Assembly (NCBI GenBank): GCA_023228025.1
Contig: JALOCD010000153.1
Coordinates: 1 to 7,562, forward strand
DNA length: 7,562 nucleotides
Source of the DNA: Prolixibacteraceae bacterium
Lineage (GTDB): Bacteria; Bacteroidota; Bacteroidia; Bacteroidales; Prolixibacteraceae
Direction of reading: 5' to 3'
Shown here in pieces: positions 1-5,744 of this stretch (within the stretch, counting starts at the first letter, position 1; each line of letters starts with the position of its first letter). A program made the position numbers and the translations under genes. The notes below the pieces were generated by a model that did no database searches, was not told the DNA's origin, and saw nothing but the letters and a program-made list of their open reading frames with translations.

Positions 1-381
1 TGCGAGGAAAAAATTGCCTGGCACAAGGCATCCAATTTCAAGGCAATATGCATGGATCTTGAGCATGAGGATTACTACCAGAAATATGATCTCATTTATT
101 CCCAGATGGTCCTTCACCATGTCGTTGAAATTGAACCGATGCTGAAGAAATTTTTAACCCTTTTGAATCCGGGAGGAACCCTGGCCATAGCCGACCTCTA
201 CACCGAAGACGGATCCTTTCATGGCCCCGAGGTACAGGTACATTGGGGTTTCAACCCTGAGGAGCTAAAACGAACCGCATCTGGTATTGGGTTCAAAGAG
301 ATAGAATTCAGAACCTGCTTTGAAATGAAACGGGAATCGGGGCGAATTTACCCGATATTCCTGCTTGTAGCAAAGAAATAA
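1..381 (+). CDS. Class I SAM-dependent methyltransferase, C-terminal part (5' end outside window)
   Basis: The frame is open from base 1 to the TAA at 379-381, giving 126 codons with no start required inside the window. The ATG at 52 is probably an internal Met, because the codons before it read as normal protein. Visible are a motif-II-like strand (YDLIYSQMVLHHV, about residues 27-39), a helix, then the post-motif turn and strand LLNPGGTLAIADLY (about 53-66), and a C-terminal strand ending IFLLVAKK. This order is characteristic of the Methyltransf_11/25 (UbiE-like) Rossmann fold. The SAM-binding glycine loop (motif I) should lie in the missing N-terminal part. Family members are commonly around 200 residues, so perhaps 70-90 are missing. 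The enzyme is probably cytosolic. The substrate (small molecule, quinone, lipid or protein) cannot be told. It converges on the minus-strand gene downstream. Confidence 0.85.
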   Translation, partial: CEEKIAWHKASNFKAICMDLEHEDYYQKYDLIYSQMVLHHVVEIEPMLKKFLTLLNPGGTLAIADLYTEDGSFHGPEVQVHWGFNPEELKRTASGIGFKEIEFRTCFEMKRESGRIYPIFLLVAKK

Positions 382-425
382 GCATGTCATTCTTAATATT
401 CCGTTTGCTTCGTAACCATGGTTTA

Positions 426-439
426 TCCCCTGGCGGGGA
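426..439. repeat. Small GC-rich hairpin 1 (TCCCC-TGGC-GGGGA)
   Basis: A perfect 5-bp inverted repeat with a 4-nt loop lies in AT-rich DNA about 45 bases past the methyltransferase stop. The stem is mostly G:C. It is symmetric, so it could fold in transcripts from either strand. It has the same 5+4+5 build as the hairpin at 477-490. Confidence 0.5.
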
Positions 440-476
440 AACAGAATGATTTCAACCTTTTTTCTATGAAGCTTGA

Positions 477-490
477 TGCCCTGCCGGGCA
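477..490. repeat. Small GC-rich hairpin 2 (TGCCC-TGCC-GGGCA)
   Basis: This is a second perfect 5-bp stem with a 4-nt loop, 37 bases after the first. A TTTTTT run precedes it on the + strand (about 458-463), so on the minus strand the hairpin is followed at a short distance by an A-run, not a T-run. That makes an intrinsic terminator unlikely. The pair looks more like a degenerate interspersed palindromic element; this is inference from layout only. Confidence 0.45.
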
Positions 491-564
491 AAAGAAAAAT
501 TATTTATTGATAGAATTTTACTCAAATCACTAATTAGCAATACATTAAACCTCCTACTCCCTCA

Positions 565-613
565 GTAATTTGTAATTCGTAATTTGTAATTCGTAATTTG
601 TAATTCGTAATTT
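565..613. repeat. Tandem heptamer tract, seven units of GTAATTY
   Basis: Seven adjacent 7-bp units run without a break. Positions 565-571, 579-585, 593-599 and 607-613 read GTAATTT; 572-578, 586-592 and 600-606 read GTAATTC. The last base strictly alternates T/C, so the true period is 14 bp in 3.5 copies. The last base of the tract is also the last base of the TGA stop of the minus-strand gene, so the tract forms the start of that gene's 3' untranslated region. Copy number may vary by slippage. Confidence 0.95.
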
Positions 614-987
614 CAATTAGCCATCCACATGCCTCCAAAATAAGGAATCAGCCAAAACATCCAGACCAACAGGCTATAGGTATGAAATTCGATACGCCGC
701 TTTTCACTTCCCCGTGTAACAACCACTGTCGCCCAAATAGCATGTGCAAGCATCAGCCAAAGGGCGAGCTGCCCAAAAAGGGTATGCAAATCACTCAGGT
801 CGAATGGATTATTTGATAGTCTTCCCATTGCCAAAGTGCCTGAAACATCGAATACGAAACCGGTCCAGAATGCCACAACGTGCCAAACCTTCAAATAGCT
901 AACCAGTCTTTCGGCCCAAACGCCAAGCGAATAGAACAGAAGCGCCAGGGTGATCAGGGTAACGGAGAGCATCAAGTAAGTAGTCAT
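613..987 (-). CDS. Small four-helix membrane protein, HsmA/TIGR03987-like
   Basis: This is a 124-residue hydrophobic protein with four predicted membrane helices, at about residues 4-24, 36-56, 68-90 and 102-121. It has eight Trp and four His (H36, H68, H82, H102), each at or in a helix. The helix-2 stretch VWHVVAFWTGFVFDVSGTL and helix-3 stretch DLHTLFGQLALWLMLAHAIW look like the family named HsmA or TIGR03987, whose biochemical role I do not know. The identification is from memory of the family's look, so it is moderate. I chose the ATG at 987-985. An in-frame TTG at 1002-1000 would add five residues but has no better ribosome site. There is no clear Shine-Dalgarno, as is usual in Bacteroidota. 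It diverges from the receptor gene and stands alone on its strand. The histidine layout would be compatible with heme b, which is discussed as a finding. Confidence 0.8.
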   Translation of the reverse strand: MTTYLMLSVTLITLALLFYSLGVWAERLVSYLKVWHVVAFWTGFVFDVSGTLAMGRLSNNPFDLSDLHTLFGQLALWLMLAHAIWATVVVTRGSEKRRIEFHTYSLLVWMFWLIPYFGGMWMAN

Positions 988-1182
988 TGTGATTTGTATC
1001 AATTAATGATGTGGTCCCATTGTTTAAAAGTACAATATTTTGTCGAACCCGAATGTAGTTTCCATACATTTCAAACAACATTTTGAATATGAATGCTTAT
1101 CATTGTTGTCTGAAACAAAATCCGTGTTTCACTTTTTTTAAACCATGCAGAAGATGGAACATACTTTGAAAGAAGAGATTGT
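988..1182. promoter_or_regulatory. Divergent control region with three short inverted repeats
   Basis: This 195-base gap separates the start of the minus-strand membrane protein from the start of the receptor gene, so it should carry promoters in both directions. It holds three perfect 6-bp inverted repeats: AATGTA/TACATT (1052-1057 and 1065-1070), TTCAAA/TTTGAA (1070-1075 and 1082-1087), and TGAAAC/GTTTCA (1111-1116 and 1126-1131). The last is followed by seven T (1133-1139). A weak -7-like TATCATTG lies at 1098-1105 on the + strand without a well-spaced -33 box. The purine-rich GAAGAG at 1172-1177, five bases before the ATG at 1183, could help ribosome binding. No gene is seen here. Confidence 0.45.
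1025..1053 (-). promoter_or_regulatory. Possible Bacteroidota-type promoter for the small membrane protein
   Basis: On the minus strand, TACTTTTA (1032-1025) matches five of six fixed positions of the Bacteroidota -7 box TAnnTTTG. TTCG (1053-1050) lies 17 bases upstream and resembles the -33 box TTTG. Transcription would begin near 1018, giving a leader of about 30 bases before the ATG at 987. The spacing is a little shorter than the usual 19-21, so this is tentative. Confidence 0.3.
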
Positions 1183-3501
1183 ATGGAAAGATTGAAGATT
1201 TATTTATTCTTTCTGATTCTTCTCTCTGCATTTCAATCTGTTGCCCAGCAAAAATTTACCATCAGCGGCTATTTCAAGGATGCAAAAACCGGAGAGAACC
1301 TGATCGGCGCCACATTGACCATCAAAGAACTTCAGGGCAAGGGAACAGGTACCAATGCCTATGGCTTCTATTCCATTACCCTTCCGACAGGACAGTATCA
1401 AATTACCGGACAGTTCGTTGGATATGCCCCTCAGATTTTGCAGATCAACCTTAATCGGCCGCTTAAACAGAATTTCGCACTGACTGAACAGGTAAATACA
1501 CTAGGTGAAGTGGAGGTCTCGGGTCAGCGAAAGAATGAAAATGTCTCCAGAATGACCATGGGGATGCAAAAACTCAACACGAGTGAAATCAAGAATATCC
1601 CGGTACTATTTGGTGAAAACGACGTATTGAAAACCATCCAGCTTTTGCCCGGGATCAAGCCCGCCGGGGAAGGAAGCAGCGGGTTCAATGTGAGGGGAGG
1701 TTCCACCGATCAGAATCTGATCCTCCTGGACGAAGCAACCGTTTTTAACGCCTCACACCTGATGGGCTTTTTCTCCGTCTTTAACTCGGATGCGATCAAG
1801 GATATCACCGTCTACAAGGGAAATGAACCTGCAGAATATGGTGGCCGGCTCTCCTCTGTACTTGATATCAAAATGAACGACGGCAATGATCAAAAGATGA
1901 AAATTGCAGGTGGGCTCGGACTTATATCATCCAGGATCAACGTAGAAGGACCAATTATAAAAGGGAAAGGCTCTTACATGATTACTGCCCGGAGAACTTA
2001 TGCCGATCTCTTCCTGAAACTTTCATCCGACAGCGATAGAAACCAGACGAAACTCTATTTCTACGATCTGAACGCCAAGGCAAGTTACCGGCTCAACAGC
2101 AACAACCGGGTCTATCTTTCTGGCTATTTTGGCAAAGATCTGATTGCATTGAAAAATACTTTCGGAATAAACTGGGGTAATATTTCCGGGACATTGCGAT
2201 GGAACCATCTTTTCTCGGACAGGCTATTTTCAAATACTTCGCTAATTTTCAGTAATTACGACTACAAAATATTTATCAACAACGGCAACAAATTGAATAT
2301 CATTTCCCGTATTCAGGATTATGGTATCAAACAGGACCTGCAATACTTCATTCAGGCCAACTCGACCCTAAAGTTTGGGTTCAATTCCATTTACCACAAG
2401 ATTATTCCCGGAGTGATCACCGCAGATTCCAACATTGATTTGAAAAAACTGACTAACAAATACGATTGGGAGAATTCCGTTTACCTTTCGCATCAGTACC
2501 GGATCAATGATAAGATCAAAATCGAATATGGCTCCCGTCTGACACTATTCAGCACACTCGGACCGGGAGATATTTACACCTATGATCCCAACGGACGAAT
2601 TACAAGCGTGACCGCCTATCGTTCAGGTCAGTTTGTCAAAAATTACCTGAATGCAGAACCACGCGTTACGGTCGATTACCTGATCAGTCAAGAAAGTTCG
2701 ATCAAACTTTCACTAAGCCGCAATATTCAGAATCTCCATTTGCTCTCCAATTCGACATCAGGCAATCCCACAGATCTCTGGATTCCAAGCAGTAACATTG
2801 TAAAGCCGGAACTGTCCGATCAATTTTCATTTGGCTATTACCGTAATTTTGACAACGACAGATATGAATTTTCTGCCGAGACCTATTACAAGAACCTGAT
2901 AAACCAGATTGATTATAAAAATGGGGCGGAGCTCATGTTTAACGAAAATGTAGAATCCCAAATTCTATTCGGGAGAGGGCGTGCATATGGATTGGAGCTT
3001 TTTTTGAAGAAAAAACAGGGACGCTTCAATGGTTGGATCAGCTATACCCTGTCACGCAGCGAACGGAAATTTGATGCCATCAACAGCGGGAACTATTTTC
3101 CTGCCAAGCAGGATCGCACCCATGATCTTTCATTGGTGGGGATCTACGAGCTCAGCAAAAGCTGGACCCTCTCCGCAACATGGGTTTATTATACCGGCAA
3201 TGCAGTGACCTTCCCTACCGGAAAGTATTCTATAGATGGTAAAACCATGTTTTATTATTCAGATAGAAACGCCGATCGGATGCCTGCCTACCATCGCCTG
3301 GACCTTGGCGCTACCTGGATCAATAAAAAAAATTCAAGCTTTGAATCCAGCTGGAATTTCTCACTCTACAATGCCTATGGACATGAAAATGCCTACATGA
3401 TTACCTTCCGCGACAGCAAATCCGATCCTACCAGGACAGAGTCTGTACAGACGACCCTTTTCAAGATGATCCCATCTGTGACTTACAACTTTAAATTCTG
3501 A
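1183..3501 (+). CDS. TonB-dependent outer-membrane receptor with carboxypeptidase-regulatory-like N-domain
   Basis: This 772-residue outer-membrane beta-barrel should import a ligand using TonB/ExbBD energy. A signal peptide (KIYLFFLILLSAFQSVAQ, cleavage near residue 22) is followed by a CarboxypepD_reg-like domain (about 25-103, with GENLIGATLTI and GFYSITLPTGQY). The plug domain follows (about 118-235), with GFNVRGG (167-173), LLDEATVFNASH and the plug end EYGGRLSSVLDIK (218-230). The remainder is barrel strands ending in the aromatic-terminated FKF expected for BAM-assembled proteins. The length is normal for non-SusC receptors of this type and shorter than typical SusC (about 1000 residues). 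The ATG at 1183 is right for the signal peptide. The stop lies three bases before the DUF4249 gene, so the two are surely cotranscribed. The ligand is unknown: no SusD gene, peptidase, heme or siderophore gene is adjacent. A classical TonB box is not evident. Confidence 0.95.
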   Translation: MERLKIYLFFLILLSAFQSVAQQKFTISGYFKDAKTGENLIGATLTIKELQGKGTGTNAYGFYSITLPTGQYQITGQFVGYAPQILQINLNRPLKQNFALTEQVNTLGEVEVSGQRKNENVSRMTMGMQKLNTSEIKNIPVLFGENDVLKTIQLLPGIKPAGEGSSGFNVRGGSTDQNLILLDEATVFNASHLMGFFSVFNSDAIKDITVYKGNEPAEYGGRLSSVLDIKMNDGNDQKMKIAGGLGLISSRINVEGPIIKGKGSYMITARRTYADLFLKLSSDSDRNQTKLYFYDLNAKASYRLNSNNRVYLSGYFGKDLIALKNTFGINWGNISGTLRWNHLFSDRLFSNTSLIFSNYDYKIFINNGNKLNIISRIQDYGIKQDLQYFIQANSTLKFGFNSIYHKIIPGVITADSNIDLKKLTNKYDWENSVYLSHQYRINDKIKIEYGSRLTLFSTLGPGDIYTYDPNGRITSVTAYRSGQFVKNYLNAEPRVTVDYLISQESSIKLSLSRNIQNLHLLSNSTSGNPTDLWIPSSNIVKPELSDQFSFGYYRNFDNDRYEFSAETYYKNLINQIDYKNGAELMFNENVESQILFGRGRAYGLELFLKKKQGRFNGWISYTLSRSERKFDAINSGNYFPAKQDRTHDLSLVGIYELSKSWTLSATWVYYTGNAVTFPTGKYSIDGKTMFYYSDRNADRMPAYHRLDLGATWINKKNSSFESSWNFSLYNAYGHENAYMITFRDSKSDPTRTESVQTTLFKMIPSVTYNFKF

Positions 3502-3504
3502 AAG

Positions 3505-4359
3505 ATGAGAAGATCCTACCCTTTCTTTTTCAAGATTTGTAAGGACTGCACAAGCGTTAAGACCTCTCCTGTATTCAGAATTTTGGGGGGAACTGTCGCT
3601 ACTGTTGCCATGATTTTAATTTTTGGCTCATGCGAAAAAGTGATCCACCTCGACTTGAAAAATAGTACGCCAAAAATTGTTATTCAAGGTAATATTTATG
3701 ACCAACTTGGCCCTTATATTGTCAAAATATCCAATTCGGTAAATTTCGAAGCTTCCAGCAATTATCCGCCTGTATCTGGGGCAAATGTGACTATTTCGGA
3801 CAATACCGGTCAAAATGAGGTATTGAAAGAACCAACTGCCGGCACCTATATAACATCCAAACTTCGTGGGGTTCCCGGAAGAACCTACACCCTTTCAGTA
3901 AAAATCGGGAACCAAAACTATCTCTCGGCAGCAACCATGCCACCAGCTGTGGCGATAGACAGCATTTATTTTTCATCAAGTTTATTCAGTGGTGAAATGA
4001 TTACGACAGTCAGGCTATTGGACCCTCCATTCATAGCCAACTATTACCGTCTGGTCTATTTTATCAACAGAGTCCAGCAAAAAGCGTTTTATGTTCTGGA
4101 TGATGAACTTTTTCAGGGAGCCACTATCAGATATGCCCTGCTATCAAGAGGTAACAACATTAAACTTGTTAAGGGTGATCAGGTTACGGTTTGGCTCGAG
4201 TCCATTGATCATGGTGTATTTGAATATTTCCGTACAGCGGGAAGTGACGGCGGAGAGTCGGCTTCCCCGGCAAATCCGGTATCAAATATATCGAATGGAG
4301 CCTTGGGCTACTTCAATGCCTGCGCTGTCCGGAAAATAACGACCACTGTAAGTCAGTAA
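3505..4359 (+). CDS. DUF4249-type outer-membrane lipoprotein, partner of the receptor
   Basis: This is a 284-residue predicted lipoprotein. The hydrophobic run VATVAMILIFGSC gives a lipobox with acylated Cys43. The mature start CEKVIHLDL, the following beta-rich stretch (KIVIQGNIYDQLGPYIVKI, PVSGANVTISD, GTYITSKLRGVPGRTYTLSV), and the C-terminal NPVSNISNGALGYFNA pattern all fit DUF4249. These proteins are regularly encoded next to TonB-dependent receptors in Bacteroidota, and their function is not known. The gene starts three bases after the receptor stop, which suggests translational coupling. The ATG at 3505 leaves an unusually long 30-residue segment before the hydrophobic core, including a CKDC motif (12-15). 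The only later in-frame candidates (TTG at codon 27, ATG at codon 36) give worse signal peptides. The protein is full length at the C-terminus. It may help load or cap the receptor at the cell surface; that is inference. Confidence 0.88.
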   Translation: MRRSYPFFFKICKDCTSVKTSPVFRILGGTVATVAMILIFGSCEKVIHLDLKNSTPKIVIQGNIYDQLGPYIVKISNSVNFEASSNYPPVSGANVTISDNTGQNEVLKEPTAGTYITSKLRGVPGRTYTLSVKIGNQNYLSAATMPPAVAIDSIYFSSSLFSGEMITTVRLLDPPFIANYYRLVYFINRVQQKAFYVLDDELFQGATIRYALLSRGNNIKLVKGDQVTVWLESIDHGVFEYFRTAGSDGGESASPANPVSNISNGALGYFNACAVRKITTTVSQ

Positions 4360-4363
4360 GTGG

Positions 4364-4387
4364 ATCGCTCCAAAAAAAGTGAGCGAT
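4364..4387. terminator. Hairpin after the receptor/DUF4249 unit
   Basis: A perfect 7-bp inverted repeat, ATCGCTC (4364-4370) and GAGCGAT (4381-4387), encloses a 10-base loop rich in A. It begins four bases after the DUF4249 stop, which suits a 3'-end structure. No T-run follows on the + strand, so it is not a textbook intrinsic terminator. It could instead protect the 3' end or work with another factor. Confidence 0.4.
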
Positions 4388-4436
4388 ATGGCGGTGAAAT
4401 ATCCCTTTCAGTTGATCAGGTTGGAAGAAGCGGTCT

Positions 4437-4468
4437 GTTTGAAAAAGTATCGTTCAAACTAAAATTTC
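4437..4468 (+). promoter_or_regulatory. Candidate promoter with overlapping operator-like inverted repeat, upstream of the efflux genes
   Basis: A perfect 7-bp inverted repeat, GTTTGAA (4437-4443) and TTCAAAC (4453-4459), has a 9-base spacer. Its left arm contains TTTG (4438-4441), an exact -33 box of the Bacteroidota type. Exactly 19 bases later lies AAAATTTC (4461-4468), a poor but recognisable match to TAnnTTTG (four of six fixed bases). A repressor bound to the repeat would block the -33 box. Transcription would start around 4475, about 65 bases before the adaptor ATG. The repeat is read directly; the promoter and operator roles are inferred. Confidence 0.35.
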
Positions 4469-4541
4469 GTCTATCGAAGAATAGTAATAATTAATGTGAT
4501 CATTGTAACCTAATGGTTGCCAGGTAACGTAAACAACAGTA

Positions 4542-5609
4542 ATGCATAAAAAGTATAAAAAAATTAGGATGAAGTATTGTGTAATAGTTTGTAAACTGAT
4601 CTTTCTATCCCTGCTAATATCTTGCAAACCAAAGGGTCCGGAAAAGAAAATCGCAGAAAAACCACCCATCGTAGTTGATGTTGTGATCGCCGGCTCAGAA
4701 AATATATCCAGTAACCTGGAAGTCAATGGCAGTGTTCTTTCCAACGAAATGGTAGAACTGCGTCCCGAAGTGAGCGGACGACTGATCTATTTGAATCTCC
4801 CCGATGGCACCTCTGTCAAACAAGGGACGGTTCTTGCCAGGATCAATGACGCTGAGCTGCAAGCGCAACTGGAACAGCAAAAGACACAACTGGAACTGGC
4901 GAACAAAACCCTGAGTAGGCTAAGCGACCTGTTGAAGGTAAATGGGGTCAACCAGGCCGATTACGATGCGGCCCTGAGTCAGGTAAATACCATCCAGGCC
5001 AATATGAAGGTACTCAAAGCGCAAATAGACAAGACGGTGATCAAGGCCCCCTTTTCAGGTGAAATTGGCATCAGGATAGTGAGTTTGGGAGCTTATGTCA
5101 CCCCACAAACGCTAATCGGGAGCATTTACCAGACTGACAAGGTTAAAATTGATTTTACAGTACCTGAAACCTTCGCTTCCATTATTGAAAAGGGAAACAA
5201 TGTGAAAATTCAGTCTGAAAGTTTTAACGAAAATCTGGATGCAACCATCACAGCCATCGAACCACAAATCAACACCGTTTCCAGGAATATTAAGGTAAGG
5301 GCGATGTTGACAAAGGGAATTATTTATCCGGGAGCATTTGTGAAAGTAATCCTTGACCAGAACAGAAAAGCGATCATGGTCCCTTCCAATGCCATTATTC
5401 CGGATGCCCTTTCCAACCAGGTAGTCCTTGTCAGGAACAACAAAGCGCTCTTTGTGAATGTGGAAACCGGCTTGAGAAATTCCAACCTGGTTGAACTCAC
5501 TTCCGGAGTAAATCCCGGTGATTCCATTATCGTGAGCGGCATGTTGTTTGTTCGGCCAAAGGCATCCGTAAAGGTAAAAAAGGTGGTAAGCCTGAAAGAG
5601 AAAATTTAA
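4542..5609 (+). CDS. RND efflux periplasmic adaptor (membrane fusion protein), lipoprotein
   Basis: This 355-residue adaptor should link the inner-membrane RND pump to an outer-membrane channel. The signal peptide ends in a lipobox, LLISC, with acylated Cys28 (numbering from the ATG at 4542). The ATG at 4569 (codon 10, MKYCVIVCKLIF) is an equally plausible start and gives a tidier signal peptide. Domains in order are membrane-proximal strand (43-70), first lipoyl half (71-105, PEVSGRLIYLNLPDGTSVKQG), alpha-hairpin (about 106-165), second lipoyl half (166-200, VIKAPFSGEIGIRIVSLGAYVTP), beta-barrel (about 205-285) and membrane-proximal domain to the end. The length is typical of AcrA/MexA-type adaptors. 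The hairpin tip has R126-x3-L130-x6-N137, where the known channel-docking motif R-x3-L-x6-S would have Ser. The gene is followed after 135 bases by the RND pump gene on the same strand. Substrate range cannot be inferred. Confidence 0.94.
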   Translation: MHKKYKKIRMKYCVIVCKLIFLSLLISCKPKGPEKKIAEKPPIVVDVVIAGSENISSNLEVNGSVLSNEMVELRPEVSGRLIYLNLPDGTSVKQGTVLARINDAELQAQLEQQKTQLELANKTLSRLSDLLKVNGVNQADYDAALSQVNTIQANMKVLKAQIDKTVIKAPFSGEIGIRIVSLGAYVTPQTLIGSIYQTDKVKIDFTVPETFASIIEKGNNVKIQSESFNENLDATITAIEPQINTVSRNIKVRAMLTKGIIYPGAFVKVILDQNRKAIMVPSNAIIPDALSNQVVLVRNNKALFVNVETGLRNSNLVELTSGVNPGDSIIVSGMLFVRPKASVKVKKVVSLKEKI

Positions 5610-5744
5610 TAACTGATTGACAATTAAACAGAACGATACTTTAACGTGAAATAGCCATGAGAAAATGATCACACCAACCGGAAATGATCCGCCAGCTGGC
5701 GGATGGGTATTCCATCAGACCATTGAAAAACAAATTATATACTG
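5610..5744 (+). promoter_or_regulatory. Adaptor-to-pump spacer with possible internal signals
   Basis: The 135-base gap is long for an adaptor-pump pair. It contains two tiny open frames, GTG-AAA-TAG (5646-5654) and ATG-AGA-AAA-TGA (5657-5668), and then the 18-bp palindrome listed separately. A weak promoter-like pair, ATTG (5616-5619) and TACTTTAA (5637-5644), is spaced 17 bases apart. An ATG at 5684 opens an out-of-frame 60-codon reading frame overlapping the true pump start; I take it as chance. No gene is supported here. Confidence 0.3.
5687..5704. repeat. Perfect 18-bp palindrome between adaptor and pump genes
   Basis: ATCCGCCAGCTGGCGGAT is its own reverse complement. An outer GGAA (5680-5683) can pair with TTCC (5710-5713) across a small internal loop, making a longer imperfect stem. 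It is far more GC-rich than the surrounding spacer. With no T-run after it, it is not a classical terminator. It may be an interspersed palindromic element, an RNA-stability hairpin that sets the adaptor:pump ratio, or a protein-binding site. Confidence 0.85.

Larger units (their letters stand above)
382..612. other. Convergent intergenic region, AT-rich with small repeats
   Basis: This gene-free stretch lies between the 3' ends of two converging genes. It holds two GC-rich 5-bp hairpins (426-439 and 477-490) and a heptamer tract (565-613), each listed separately. I see no convincing gene on either strand. The minus-strand open frame running 540-265 reads antisense through the methyltransferase end and has no family-like sequence. 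No classical terminator (strong stem plus T-run) is obvious for the methyltransferase. The hairpins may serve for both converging transcripts. Confidence 0.6.

Noticed and set aside
265..540. 91-codon minus-strand open frame
   Set aside because: It runs antisense across the methyltransferase 3' end and through the hairpin region, and its product has no family-like pattern.
565..613. Possible CRISPR array
   Set aside because: Units are 7 bp with no spacers between them, so it is a simple tandem repeat.
988..1002. TTG start for the small membrane protein
   Set aside because: The ATG at 987-985 is in frame, fits the first helix and needs no rare start. Nothing in the upstream bases favours the TTG.
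1111..1139. Intrinsic terminator on the + strand
   Set aside because: It has hairpin and T-run form, but the stem is only six mostly A:T pairs and no + strand gene precedes it. I kept it only as a possible leader or operator element.
1183..3501. SusC-type polysaccharide receptor
   Set aside because: The protein is shorter than SusC and is followed by a DUF4249 gene, not a SusD gene. No glycan enzymes are nearby.
5112..5672. 186-codon minus-strand open frame
   Set aside because: It is antisense to the well-supported adaptor gene. The composition (odd runs of His, Asn, Gly, Tyr) is that of a mirror frame.
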